Assembly: GCA_013178275.1 (NCBI GenBank)
Contig: JABLWZ010000013.1
Location: 1 to 64,000 of the forward strand
Direction: 5' to 3'
Length of the DNA: 64,000 bases
Origin: Bacillota bacterium
GTDB taxonomy: Bacteria > Bacillota > Ch66 > Ch109
Shown here: positions 54,898 through 63,575 of the stretch, one piece after another
Position numbering within the stretch: position 1 is the first letter of the stretch
Layout: each line of letters begins with the position of its first letter
Notes under the pieces: generated by a model
What the model was told of the DNA's origin: nothing
The model's input: the letters and a program-made list of their open reading frames with translations, nothing else
Database searches by the model: none
Position numbers and translations under genes: made by a program

Positions 54898-55347
54898 TTA
54901 AGCCACCTCCTCTTTAAGTGACTGAAACCAGGGAATCACTTCATCAAAACTGTCGAGCATCTCGTCAGCCCAAAGGTGTACCTGACTCCTTTCCCCCTTA
55001 CCGGGGTGCCCGACAATAACGGTGTGTTTCCCCAGGCCAACTCCCAGGGCCCAATCGGCAGTGGCGTCGATCCCGCACGGGAGAAGCAGGATAACCAGGT
55101 CCGCCCAGTTTATCGCTTCCCGATTCTCGTTGACCGCGGCCCTCCATTCTTCACGGCCGATATACTCCCGGTAGGAATGCCGGGAGGGGTCGAACTGTTC
55201 GGGAAACATTTCCGGAGGGGTCTCGTGTGTTTTCCGGCAGCCGGGGTCTGTAAAGTCAAAGACCTCGTGACCGCATGACCTCAGATCTTCAGCCAGTTTG
55301 CGGACCAATAAACGATTCTTCCAGGATGCGCTGATGTATATTTTCAT
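54898..55347 (-). CDS. Nucleoside 2-deoxyribosyltransferase-fold protein
   Basis: 149 residues from ATG 55347. KIYISASWKNRLLVRKLAEDLRSCGHEVFDFTDPG is the typical N-terminal Rossmann-like half of the NDT superfamily; NREAINWADLVILLLPCGIDATADWALGVGLGKHTVIVG corresponds to the catalytic and subunit-interface region. The usual DSGTxxE motif is replaced by DATADWALG, so the catalytic Glu may be absent. The fold also occurs in nucleotide-processing and defence proteins. It is the last gene of the minus-strand glycan operon, 14 nt after the preceding glycosyltransferase; its function here is unclear. Confidence 0.65.
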   Translation of the reverse strand: MKIYISASWKNRLLVRKLAEDLRSCGHEVFDFTDPGCRKTHETPPEMFPEQFDPSRHSYREYIGREEWRAAVNENREAINWADLVILLLPCGIDATADWALGVGLGKHTVIVGHPGKGERSQVHLWADEMLDSFDEVIPWFQSLKEEVA

Positions 55348-55361
55348 TATCTTTTCCCACG

Positions 55362-56336
55362 TCAATTTGAATATTTAATATAATAGTCAAAGTTTTCCGC
55401 CGCCCAGGCCTGATTATAAACATGGTTTTTAATGGACTCGGGGTCATGAATCGAAGCGCAGTAAGCGGTTCTCTTCCCTTCCGCAAGTTCCTTGAATGTT
55501 TCAAGGTATCTCCAGCCAAATTTTCGAACAAAGGACTTGTTGTAGTTGGCCTTTTTACTTAACGAGAAGCAGGAATTAACGCTTCGGCTGAGTTTGCAGA
55601 TATCCCTGCCCTGGCATTCATCGCAGCCGATGTACTGGGCCATGTCGATCTCGACCGTGGTCAAAAACCCGACCTTATATGAGGTATAGTGGGTTACTCT
55701 CGGGGAAAGTTCGGCGTCACCATAACCGTTTTCTTCGCTCCAGTAGCCTATTTCATCGATCAACTCGGGTCTAAGGCACTGCAGCTGTCCCGGGACGAAA
55801 TCCAGGTCCACTCCAACTGCGGCATTTTTAAGTTCGAGGTAAGCTGCATGGCCTTTTACCCTGGGAATGATCGGGGGCAGGTACCTTGGATACGGTTCAT
55901 CCCGCATCACTCCCAGCACCCCTACCTCGGGAAAGGCCTCGAAAACCTCCATAAAACGTTCTATCCAGTTCTTGGTCTTTATATAGGTGTCGCTGTCGAT
56001 GGTGAAAAAATACTGGCCGGGTTTCCTCCTGGTAAGATTTAGATTAATCGGATATATAGGCCCCAAGTTCTGTGACAACCGGGTTTTCGACTTGATGCGG
56101 CTGTCATTCAGACTCTGAATGTATTCCCAGGTGTTGTCTTTCGAGTTGCAGTCTATCAGGTGCAATTCGAAGTCCTCCTCAGAATCGAGGATGTTGTTCA
56201 GCGTTTTTATCGTCAGGCCCATCCGGTTAAGCGTTACAAAGTTAATAAATGGTGGGGTTTTTGAACTTTCAATTACCTGACTGCTCTCGATATAGTTGTG
56301 GTCCGGGCTGAAACAGATTCCTGGTGATTGGTTCAA
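55362..56336 (-). CDS. GT2-family glycosyltransferase with conserved Cys4 motif
   Basis: 324 residues. GT-A nucleotide fold: NFVTLNRMGLTIKTLNNIL and LHLIDCNSKDNTWEYIQSL; metal site FTIDSDTYIK (DSD at 114-116). The acceptor half contains VPGQLQCLRPELIDEIGYWSEENGYGDAELSPRV. At 238-256 lies C-x2-C-x5-C-x8-C, conserved in the paralogue at 58187 and likely metal-binding, which is unusual for GT2 enzymes. The TTG start has AAAGGA ten bases upstream. Predicted cytoplasmic; its donor may be the dTDP-amino sugar made by adjacent genes. Codon use is AT-richer than the backbone. Confidence 0.75.
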   Translation of the reverse strand: MNQSPGICFSPDHNYIESSQVIESSKTPPFINFVTLNRMGLTIKTLNNILDSEEDFELHLIDCNSKDNTWEYIQSLNDSRIKSKTRLSQNLGPIYPINLNLTRRKPGQYFFTIDSDTYIKTKNWIERFMEVFEAFPEVGVLGVMRDEPYPRYLPPIIPRVKGHAAYLELKNAAVGVDLDFVPGQLQCLRPELIDEIGYWSEENGYGDAELSPRVTHYTSYKVGFLTTVEIDMAQYIGCDECQGRDICKLSRSVNSCFSLSKKANYNKSFVRKFGWRYLETFKELAEGKRTAYCASIHDPESIKNHVYNQAWAAENFDYYIKYSN

Positions 56337-56367
56337 ACGCTATCAGTCCTTTCAGTAATATCAGGTT

Positions 56368-57018
56368 TCATGCGGGCCGGGAGAGTTTAGTCGGTCTTGC
56401 GGGTATGCCAACGGCGGTGCAGTTGGCAGGGATATCGTTGGTTACAACAGCACCGGCCCCTATGACACTCCAGCCCCCGATAGTCCTTTTTGGTATCACC
56501 ACCGCTTTTGAGCCGATCTCGCAGCCTTCCCCAACGGACACATTTCCCGAAAGAGTTACGTCCCAGTAAAGGGAGGAGTAATCACCGATGGCGGTATCGT
56601 GACCGATTGAGCAGCCCGGGTTGATTGAAACATGGTTGCCTATCCTGGTGTTGACCGAGATAAAAGAACTGCCGCAGATGACGCAGCCTGATCCCAACTC
56701 AAAATGCTTATTTATTCTGGCGTCAGGGTGTATGAGACTGGCAAATTCGACGTTACAAGCCGACGCCTTATCAACCAGGTGGTACTTGTCTTTCGGATTC
56801 CCGAGGGCCACGATGGTCCATATTTTGCCGCTGTGGCCTTCAAACCAGCCGAAGCTTCCAAGTACCGGGTTGCCATTGATGACCGTGTTATGCTTTTCAA
56901 CCGTTTCATCAATGAACCCCAGTAAGTTCCAGGTTTTTTTCTCTGAATTTATGTCTTCTATCAGCTGGGCGACCTCTCTTCCGAAGCCTCCGGCCCCGAT
57001 AATTACGATGTCTTTCAT
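56368..57018 (-). CDS. PglD/NeuD-family sugar O/N-acetyltransferase
   Basis: 216 residues. The N-terminal Rossmann-like substrate-binding domain (DIVIIGAGGFGREVAQLIEDI ... IVALGNPKDKYHLVDKA) is followed by left-handed beta-helix hexapeptide repeats (INKHFELGSGCVICGSSFISVNTRIGNHVSINPGCSIGHDTAIGDYSSLY) with the catalytic His in SIGHDTAIGDYSSL; the end is GAGAVVTNDIPANCTAVGIPARP. PglD- and VioB-type enzymes acetylate the 4-amino group of UDP- or dTDP-4-amino-4,6-dideoxy sugars. The aminotransferase encoded just upstream fits as the preceding step. Confidence 0.85.
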   Translation of the reverse strand: MKDIVIIGAGGFGREVAQLIEDINSEKKTWNLLGFIDETVEKHNTVINGNPVLGSFGWFEGHSGKIWTIVALGNPKDKYHLVDKASACNVEFASLIHPDARINKHFELGSGCVICGSSFISVNTRIGNHVSINPGCSIGHDTAIGDYSSLYWDVTLSGNVSVGEGCEIGSKAVVIPKRTIGGWSVIGAGAVVTNDIPANCTAVGIPARPTKLSRPA

Positions 57019-57022
57019 AACC

Positions 57023-58153
57023 TTAACCCCCGTGAAGGGACTTTATAATGGCGCAGATCTTTTCCACATCACTGTCGAGCATCCGGCCGTGCAGCGGAAG
57101 GGCGAGAACCGTATCAGCAACCCGGTTGGCTGCCGGGAGATGCTGCCTGGACGAAGACGGCAGATATTTATAACACTGGAAATCACTGCAGAGAGGATAG
57201 AAGTATTTCCGGGTTATTATATTAAACCCCTTTAATCTTTCATAAAGTTCGTCACGGGACGATCCGTATTCTTTCTCATCAACCCTTACGACAAAATAGG
57301 GATAATTATGGGTGACCCCATCGATGTCTCTGCTGGCAGCGATACCGGGCACATCTTCCAGCCACTGACGATACAGGCCGGTAATCGCCTTTCTTCTCGC
57401 GATTTCATTCTCGACCTCCGGCAGCAGCAGTATGCCTACCGCGGCCTGCACCTCGTTCAGCTTGCCGTTCGTACCCGGCTCCATAACGTTATCAGAATCT
57501 CCTATTCCAAAATTTCTTAATGAATCGGCCCTTTCTTTATAATACTTATCCTTGAATGTCAGGGCCCCGCCTTCAATGGTATGAAAGATCTTGGTGGCGT
57601 GAAAGCTGAACATCGATATATCCCCAAAGGATGCGATGGCCTGGTCCCTGACCTTTACTCCAAACGCATGGGCTGCGTCGTATAAAACCCTGAGCCCGTA
57701 TCTGTCCGCAATCTGCTGAATTCTCCCGACGTCGCACGGGTTCCCAAAAACGTGTACCGGCATAATCGCGGTGGTGTGCCTGGTTATCAACGATTCGATC
57801 AGATCCGGATTGATGTTGAACGTATCTTCCTCGATGTCACAGAAGACCGGCCGGATGTTGTTCCATTCCAGTGAGTGAACCGTGGCCGCAAAGGTAAACG
57901 GGGTGGTTATCACCTCTCCCGATAACCTCAAAACCCTGCACGCTAACTGTAGAGCAACGGTTCCATTGGAGAAGACCGAAAGAAAATCCGCCTGCAGGAA
58001 ATCGGACAGTTCACTTTCGAGCTGTTTTACCATGTCTCCATTGTTGCTCAGCTGTTTGCTTTCCCAGATCATTTTTATCATTTCACTGGTCTTATTTATG
58101 TCAGGCAGCAAAGGCTGGGTAATATAGTATGGCTGGGGGAAAGGTTTTAACAT
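57023..58153 (-). CDS. DegT-family sugar aminotransferase (VioA-like)
   Basis: 376 residues. FSNGTVALQLACRVLRLSGEVITTPFTFAATVHSLEW, YDAAHAFGV and the Schiff-base Lys in MFSFHATKIFHTIEGGAL identify a PLP sugar aminotransferase. The VioA/FdtB-like start and the nearby rmlA-rmlB pair suggest amination of dTDP-4-keto-6-deoxyglucose. The product would be dTDP-4-amino-4,6-dideoxyglucose (viosamine) or the galacto isomer; the stereochemistry cannot be read. Adjacent to the PglD-like acetyltransferase by 4 nt in the same operon. Confidence 0.85.
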   Translation of the reverse strand: MLKPFPQPYYITQPLLPDINKTSEMIKMIWESKQLSNNGDMVKQLESELSDFLQADFLSVFSNGTVALQLACRVLRLSGEVITTPFTFAATVHSLEWNNIRPVFCDIEEDTFNINPDLIESLITRHTTAIMPVHVFGNPCDVGRIQQIADRYGLRVLYDAAHAFGVKVRDQAIASFGDISMFSFHATKIFHTIEGGALTFKDKYYKERADSLRNFGIGDSDNVMEPGTNGKLNEVQAAVGILLLPEVENEIARRKAITGLYRQWLEDVPGIAASRDIDGVTHNYPYFVVRVDEKEYGSSRDELYERLKGFNIITRKYFYPLCSDFQCYKYLPSSSRQHLPAANRVADTVLALPLHGRMLDSDVEKICAIIKSLHGG

Positions 58154-58186
58154 GCTTGTATTTTTTCCTCTCCTAAAAACGATACC

Positions 58187-59086
58187 TCAGTTTGCATTTT
58201 TAATATAAAAATTGAAGTTCTCCACTGCCCATTCCATATTGAATATATGGTTCGATAGCGAATAGCCGTCATTCGATGAGGCGCAGTACACCGGGCGTGC
58301 GCCGCTTTTCAAATCCTTCAGCGTCTCCTCGAACTTCCACCGGAATTTTTTCTTGAACTCATCGTTTTTGTAATACTTGGTGTAATCCGTGAAGCAGGTT
58401 TCGGACCTTTGATCGAGGATACACTGGCTCTGATAGCCGCAGTCGCTGCACTCGATCTTCTGGGGCATCTCTATTTTTATGCCGGTTACAAAGCCGGTCG
58501 TATAATCGGTATAGTTGTTTACCCGGTTGGAAATCTCGATATCCCCAAAACAGTTCTCCTCGCTCCAGTAGCCGATTATATTAAGGAGTTCAGGCCTCAG
58601 GCACATACACCGGCCGGGAATAAAGCTTTGCTCCGGGTCAGGAAAAGCCTTATCCACCTTGAGATAGAAGACTCCGCCTTTTACCTGTGAGGTTACCTGA
58701 GGAAGCTCCACCAGATGCGGACCAAAGCTTTGCACGCCAAGCAGGCCCACCTCGGGAAATGTCTCGAACACCTTTAAAAAACGAGTTATCCAATCCTTGG
58801 TTCTAATGCATACGTCATTGTCTACCGTGATGAAGTACTGTTCAGGTCTTCTCTTTAAGAGATTCAGGTTCAGCGCGTATACTTGTCCTGCGTTGATATC
58901 GATCCGGGACCTGGACTTTATACGAGGGTCAGAAAGACCCTGGATGTACTCCCAGGTCCCATCATTCGAGAAGTTATCTATTATATGAAGCTCAAAGTCG
59001 TCCGTGGATTCAAGAATAGATGACAAACTCCCTATCGTCAGCCCCAAACGGTTGAATGTTACATAACTTATAAGTGGAGGAATCAT
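58187..59086 (-). CDS. GT2-family glycosyltransferase with Cys4 motif (paralogue)
   Basis: 299 residues, clearly homologous to the gene at 55362. ISYVTFNRLGLTIGSLSSIL, LHIIDNFSNDGTWEYIQGL and YFITVDNDVCI (DND at 89-91) form the GT-A core; IPGRCMCLRPELLNIIGYWSEENCFGDIEISNRV is the acceptor loop; the Cys motif C213-C216-C222-C231 has the same spacing as the paralogue. ATG 59086 is preferred because AGAGGA lies upstream; a TTG at 59179 would add 31 residues. First gene of the minus-strand operon, divergent from rmlA. Confidence 0.77.
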   Translation of the reverse strand: MIPPLISYVTFNRLGLTIGSLSSILESTDDFELHIIDNFSNDGTWEYIQGLSDPRIKSRSRIDINAGQVYALNLNLLKRRPEQYFITVDNDVCIRTKDWITRFLKVFETFPEVGLLGVQSFGPHLVELPQVTSQVKGGVFYLKVDKAFPDPEQSFIPGRCMCLRPELLNIIGYWSEENCFGDIEISNRVNNYTDYTTGFVTGIKIEMPQKIECSDCGYQSQCILDQRSETCFTDYTKYYKNDEFKKKFRWKFEETLKDLKSGARPVYCASSNDGYSLSNHIFNMEWAVENFNFYIKNAN

Positions 59087-59282
59087 ATAATCCTCTGTCC
59101 TTTCGCTTTTCAAAGTCACTGTGATGCCATGGTATGAGAAACTTTGGGAGAACGTTACTGGTTTTGGAATTGAATCCAAAATTTTTCTTCTTTATGCACA
59201 CTTAGCCACTTATGTGAATATTATGCAATTGCTAGTTACAGCAGCTTGGTCAGATAGAAGGGATCTCTCGAGGAGGTTTTAT
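59087..59282. other. Divergent intergenic region between glycan operons
   Basis: About 200 AT-rich bases holding promoters for both directions. GAGGAGG at the end is the ribosome binding site of the thymidylyltransferase gene. No unambiguous -35/-10 pair was found in either direction. Confidence 0.4.
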
Positions 59283-60344
59283 ATGAAGGCGTTGATTCTG
59301 AGCGGAGGCGCCGGTACGAGGTTGAGGCCGTTAACCTTTACAAATGCCAAACAGCTGCTGCCTTTGGCGAATAAACCTATACTGTTTCATATTATTGAAA
59401 AACTGGTTAAAGCGGGACTGCGTGATGTTGGAATAATAGTCGGAGATACCCGTGAAGAGGTGGAAAAGACCGTAGGGAACGGGGATAGATGGGATGTGAA
59501 GATCAGGTATATACACCAGCCGGCTCCCCTGGGCCTGGCCCATGCCGTTAAAACGGCATCGGGTTTCATTGGAGACAACGATTTTTTGATGGTGCTGGGA
59601 GACAACGTGTTCAGTATGGAACTGGATGCATTGATTAAAAACTTTCATTCTGACCGCGCAAACTCATCTCTGCTGCTCCACCGGGTCGACAATCCATCTC
59701 AGTACGGGGTCGCTGTGGTGGAAAATGCGCATATAAAAAGGCTGGTCGAAAAACCCAGGGAATTCATAAGCGACTTGATAATAACCGGGGTGTATGTCTT
59801 CGATAAAAGCATCTTTGAGGCTATTGACAGTATTCCGCCATCCCCCAGGGGAGAGTTGGAAATAACCGATGCGATTCAGAAACAACTGGAGACCGGGGGG
59901 AGAGTCACATATGGGATTATTCAGGGCTGGTGGAAAGACACCGGAAGTCTGCGGGATATCCTGGAAGCCAACCGGCTGATACTGGATGAGATCGATTGCG
60001 ATAATAAAACCCTGCCCAAAGGTGATTCTGAAATTACGGGAAAAATACTGGCCGGGAAAAACGTGGTCGTAAAAAACAGTACCATTATGGGACCGGTCGC
60101 CATAGCGGACGATACGATGATCACCAATAGTTTTATCGGGCCTTACGCCTCCATCGGCAGATCGGCCAGGCTCAACGATTGCGAGGTTGATAACTGCATA
60201 ATCCTTGAGAATACCCGGATCGACAGCATACCCAGAAGGATCAGCGGCAGTCTTATCGGGAGGAATGTCCAGATTGTATCCACCCGGAAGCGACCGCATT
60301 CCAATACCTTCCTCGTAGGCGACAACAGTGAGATTTATCTGTAA
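59283..60344 (+). CDS. Glucose-1-phosphate thymidylyltransferase, long form
   Basis: 353 residues. ALILSGGAGTRLRPLTFTNAKQLLPLANKPILFHIIEKL is the nucleotidyltransferase signature, with LGDNVF (metal Asp), GELEITDAIQ and WKDTGSLRDILEANRLIL. The extra C-terminal 110 residues form a left-handed beta-helix (KNVVVKNSTIMGPVAIADDTMITNSFIGPYASIGRSARL), the StrD-like long class. Makes dTDP-glucose (RmlA reaction) for the next gene. ATG 59283 follows GAGGAGG; the frame is open upstream but without start signals. Confidence 0.9.
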   Translation: MKALILSGGAGTRLRPLTFTNAKQLLPLANKPILFHIIEKLVKAGLRDVGIIVGDTREEVEKTVGNGDRWDVKIRYIHQPAPLGLAHAVKTASGFIGDNDFLMVLGDNVFSMELDALIKNFHSDRANSSLLLHRVDNPSQYGVAVVENAHIKRLVEKPREFISDLIITGVYVFDKSIFEAIDSIPPSPRGELEITDAIQKQLETGGRVTYGIIQGWWKDTGSLRDILEANRLILDEIDCDNKTLPKGDSEITGKILAGKNVVVKNSTIMGPVAIADDTMITNSFIGPYASIGRSARLNDCEVDNCIILENTRIDSIPRRISGSLIGRNVQIVSTRKRPHSNTFLVGDNSEIYL

Positions 60345-60384
60345 AAGGAAATGGATCGATTCTTGATCGGAGGAGTCAATATAA

Positions 60385-61359
60385 ATGAGGGTTTTGCTGG
60401 TTACGGGTGGAGCCGGCTTTATCGGAAGCAATTTTATTCAATACGTTCTGAAAACCGGCCGAGATTACCTGGTGGTTAATTATGACAACCTTACGTATGC
60501 GGGCAATCTTAAGAATCTAAAAGAAGTCGAGGCTCATCCCTCGTATCACTTTATCAAGGGCGATATCTGCGACCCCGGGCAGATAAACTGGACACTGAAC
60601 GGGTATAAACCTGACTATATAGTGAATTTCGCCGCTGAATCCCATGTGGACAGAAGTATCAGCGGACCGATGGTTTTTGGGGAGACGAACTTTATCGGAA
60701 CGCTGAACCTGCTCCAGTCCGCCTATAAATTCTGGGGCGAGCACGGTTTCGCGGATAAACGTTTCTTACAGGTTTCAACCGATGAGGTTTATGGAAGCAT
60801 AGAGAACGACCGGGATTGCTTTAAAGAAGAGTCAAACCTTATGCCAAACAGCCCTTACTCGGCTTCCAAGGCCGGGGCCGATCTGATGGTGAGGGCTTTT
60901 TCGAAAACCTACGGGTTTCCGGCTATAGTGACCCGGAGCTGTAATAATTATGGACAGTATCAACATCGGGAGAAGTTCATTCCTACCTGTATCACCAAGG
61001 CCCTGAACGACGAGCCGATACCCATCTATGGAGACGGCACCAACGTAAGAGAGTGGATCCATGTTCTGGACAACTGCGCTGCGGTCGCGAAGGCGCTGCT
61101 CTGCGGCACACCAGGAGAGGTCTACAATATCGGCAGCGGTGAAGAGGTTTCAAATATCGCGATGGCGAGGATGATTCTAAACTTTTTCGGTAAGCCCGAG
61201 GATATGATAGTGAAGGTGGATGACCGGCCGGGGCATGACTGGAGGTACGCGCTGGACAGCAGTAAAGCAAGAACCCAGCTGAAATGGAGCTGCAGCTACA
61301 AACTGGCGGAGGGAATCAAGGAAACCATCGAGTGGTATAAGAACAACCTGACCTGGTAG
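60385..61359 (+). CDS. rmlB: dTDP-glucose 4,6-dehydratase
   Basis: 324 residues, extended SDR. LLVTGGAGFIGSNFIQYVL (NAD loop), FAAESHVDRSISGP, the catalytic STDEVYGSI (Asp-Glu pair) and YSASKAGADLMVRAF (YxxxK) are all present; NNYGQYQHREKFIP and PIYGDGTNVREWIHVLD finish the RmlB pattern. Converts dTDP-glucose to dTDP-4-keto-6-deoxyglucose. No rmlC or rmlD follows, so rhamnose is unlikely to be the product here; the divergent aminotransferase is a better next step. A 16-bp bidirectional terminator follows. Confidence 0.93.
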   Translation: MRVLLVTGGAGFIGSNFIQYVLKTGRDYLVVNYDNLTYAGNLKNLKEVEAHPSYHFIKGDICDPGQINWTLNGYKPDYIVNFAAESHVDRSISGPMVFGETNFIGTLNLLQSAYKFWGEHGFADKRFLQVSTDEVYGSIENDRDCFKEESNLMPNSPYSASKAGADLMVRAFSKTYGFPAIVTRSCNNYGQYQHREKFIPTCITKALNDEPIPIYGDGTNVREWIHVLDNCAAVAKALLCGTPGEVYNIGSGEEVSNIAMARMILNFFGKPEDMIVKVDDRPGHDWRYALDSSKARTQLKWSCSYKLAEGIKETIEWYKNNLTW

Positions 61360-61390
61360 TGGGTTATCCCCAGAAAGATCCTGCTTTATC

Positions 61391-61437
61391 AATACCTGAG
61401 GCCGTTCCCGTTAAAGAACGGCCTCAGGTATTAGTTT
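61391..61437. terminator. Bidirectional terminator between convergent genes
   Basis: A perfect 16-bp stem AATACCTGAGGCCGTT (61391-61406)/AACGGCCTCAGGTATT (61417-61432) with flanking T-rich (plus) and A-rich sequence serves rmlB and the minus-strand gene. Confidence 0.85.
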
Positions 61438-61448
61438 AAAGGCCGGGT

Positions 61449-63335
61449 TTACTGGCTGAGGGATGCTGGATCGCTGCAGTGGGTATTCAGAGCTTCCCAG
61501 GCCTTACGGGCTTTTTCCTCCTGGCCCACCTTCCGGCAGGCCGCCCCCAGTTCCTTCAGCATCTGACAGTAGACCTCCGACGGGAACAGGCGGTGATCCT
61601 GTTCGTACGCCGCGATCACGGCATCGAAATCATCTATCGCCGTCTCGGTCAAATGAAAATAGGACTCCGGCAGGGCTTTGAAAAGAAAAGCCCGCAGCAT
61701 CCGATAGTGGGGATTGCCGCCGCTGCGGTTGACCAGCTTGTTCAGCAGCGTTACCCCCTTGATGGCGCAGTCGAGCATCTGGCCGGCATCGGTGATATCG
61801 AGACAAAGCAGAAAAGCGCTGCTTGCATAGTAAGCCATCGTATCCAGGTCCTCGGGGGCGATCTCGTGGGCTCGGCCCAGAGCCTCATAAGCCGCTTGGA
61901 CCGCCAGGCGGTTCCCGGCCAGGCCCCGGTGCAGCAGACGGATTCCTTCCTGAAGGAGCGGTTGGGCTTCAGAAATCGAGGCAATCCGTTCCCGGGCTTG
62001 GTTCAGGTCGAAATCCGGGTAAGGGACCGGTTCCGCTGCTCTTTCATGGCCGGTAACCTTGAGCACTGCCTCGATGGCAGGTTTAAAGGACTCCAGTTCC
62101 ATTAACTCCTGGCTGGCAGAATCGCTGGAATCGACCGCCGGCTCGGTAAAGGCAAAGGCCATTTGCTGCCCCGGGGCCGCGGCGCTGATCGTTTCAGTAT
62201 CGGCAGCCGTCTCCGGGAGGGCTTCCGGTTCGCCGGCCGGGCTGGCCGTCTCTATCGGGGGCTCAGCCTCCGACCGGGAGACAGGGGAAGGTCCTTCCGG
62301 CTCTTCGGCCGGGCCGTCACCCGTTGTGACAGCCGGGGGAGCACTGCTGTCTAAAACCGGTTTCGACCAGAGCTGGATAGGAGACCGGGCCGGCTTTAGC
62401 CAGCTGTCGATATCGACCGGCTCTCCTGCCGGTTGAAACCCATCGCGCTCTAAAAGCTTGCGGTACATGGAGTCGGTCGTTTCGTTCCAGAGCTTGTTCC
62501 AGATGGCGTTTGCCCCCTGGGTGAGATCCATATCATAGTATGCGCGTCCCAGGTGATAAAGGATATCCCAGTAAACCTCGGTTTTTAGTAATTCGGGTCT
62601 TTCCTGGAAGAGCGACACCAGGTATTTAAAGTACTCTATCGCGATATGGGTACGGTGGAAAAAGTCCCCGGGAATCCGGGCGCTTAAAAATGTCTTCAGC
62701 CGGTGTACCCAGAGGTCGGGGTCTTCTGCCGCGGACTTGTTCAGCGTGTAGCGCTCCTGCAGGCCTTTGGCCAATCGATCCACTGTATCACGGGCGAGAA
62801 GGGCGATAGTACCACCATAAAAGGCCTTGACCAGGATATCCTCCGGGTCCTTTTTTCTCAGTTCTTCCAGTACCTTAATCGCGTCTTCAGCCGCCTTTTT
62901 ATCGCCGCCGACCGCCTCTTTATACAGTTTAATGACGTGCTGCAGGGCTTCCTGCTTGGTTAAGGCTGATATGGAAGGGCCTGCAGCCGATATAGCCTCA
63001 TCGGCTGATGCCGGACCAGGACTTTCACCGGCATCGGCTTCTTTAACCGGTTCTTTCACGTCCGGTGAAGACGGTGAGAACGTTTTCAACAGTGTCTTCA
63101 ACCAGTCAGGCGGCGACCAGCTGATCTGCCAGTTTGGAAGCGGCGGTTGATTCTGAATGGACGGCAGTTGAGATTTAGACTGGTCGGGGATGCTTTTTTC
63201 TTCGGCTGATGGTGAAGGGGTTGAATCGATTGGCTCCCAGTACAGCCCCTTGAATGGTATCCACACGAGCCTGCGGTTTGATATGTCGGGCTGCCCGACA
63301 GTATTCCTATCAAACATTTCTTTGTTTACAATCAT
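61449..63335 (-). CDS. Large internally duplicated helical-repeat protein, function unknown
   Basis: 628 residues, no signal peptide or membrane helix. Two related all-helical units of about 155 residues (about 130-285 and 455-613) share LPxxxFHxTxxAIxxFxxxVxxxxxxxxLxxxEVYxxxLxxLGxAxxxxxxxxxAxxxWxxL, a TPR-like layout. They are separated by a Pro/Glu/Ser/Ala-rich linker (about 310-440), and another Pro/Ser-rich segment precedes unit 1. The N-terminus (VWIPFKGLYWEPID) is Trp-rich. It may be a scaffold or peptide-binding adaptor. GGAGGAAGG lies before the ATG. I do not recognise a named family. Confidence 0.75.
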   Translation of the reverse strand: MIVNKEMFDRNTVGQPDISNRRLVWIPFKGLYWEPIDSTPSPSAEEKSIPDQSKSQLPSIQNQPPLPNWQISWSPPDWLKTLLKTFSPSSPDVKEPVKEADAGESPGPASADEAISAAGPSISALTKQEALQHVIKLYKEAVGGDKKAAEDAIKVLEELRKKDPEDILVKAFYGGTIALLARDTVDRLAKGLQERYTLNKSAAEDPDLWVHRLKTFLSARIPGDFFHRTHIAIEYFKYLVSLFQERPELLKTEVYWDILYHLGRAYYDMDLTQGANAIWNKLWNETTDSMYRKLLERDGFQPAGEPVDIDSWLKPARSPIQLWSKPVLDSSAPPAVTTGDGPAEEPEGPSPVSRSEAEPPIETASPAGEPEALPETAADTETISAAAPGQQMAFAFTEPAVDSSDSASQELMELESFKPAIEAVLKVTGHERAAEPVPYPDFDLNQARERIASISEAQPLLQEGIRLLHRGLAGNRLAVQAAYEALGRAHEIAPEDLDTMAYYASSAFLLCLDITDAGQMLDCAIKGVTLLNKLVNRSGGNPHYRMLRAFLFKALPESYFHLTETAIDDFDAVIAAYEQDHRLFPSEVYCQMLKELGAACRKVGQEEKARKAWEALNTHCSDPASLSQ

Positions 63336-63500
63336 CTGGGCCTTCCTCCTATGGATTTTACTTCCGCTGCTGTAGTATATGTACCAAATGCTCCAGCGGT
63401 TATCCAGCCTTGGAAGTCTCTCCGGCTCGAATAAACGGCCGTCGAAACCGAAATCCGGACGTGGGGTTTCTTTATCGGGAGGCGGGGTTTTAAACTATAA

Positions 63501-63529
63501 TTGCAAAGGAAATTATGATACTCTATATA
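63501..63529 (+). promoter_or_regulatory. Candidate sigma-A-type promoter of ctp
   Basis: TTGCAA, 17-nt spacer, TATATA, about 45 nt before the start codon; an alternative TATAAT lies at 63496-63501. Confidence 0.45.
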
Positions 63530-63575
63530 GGTACATATATTTAAGCAAATAAACTTTTTACAGGGGGTTCACTTT

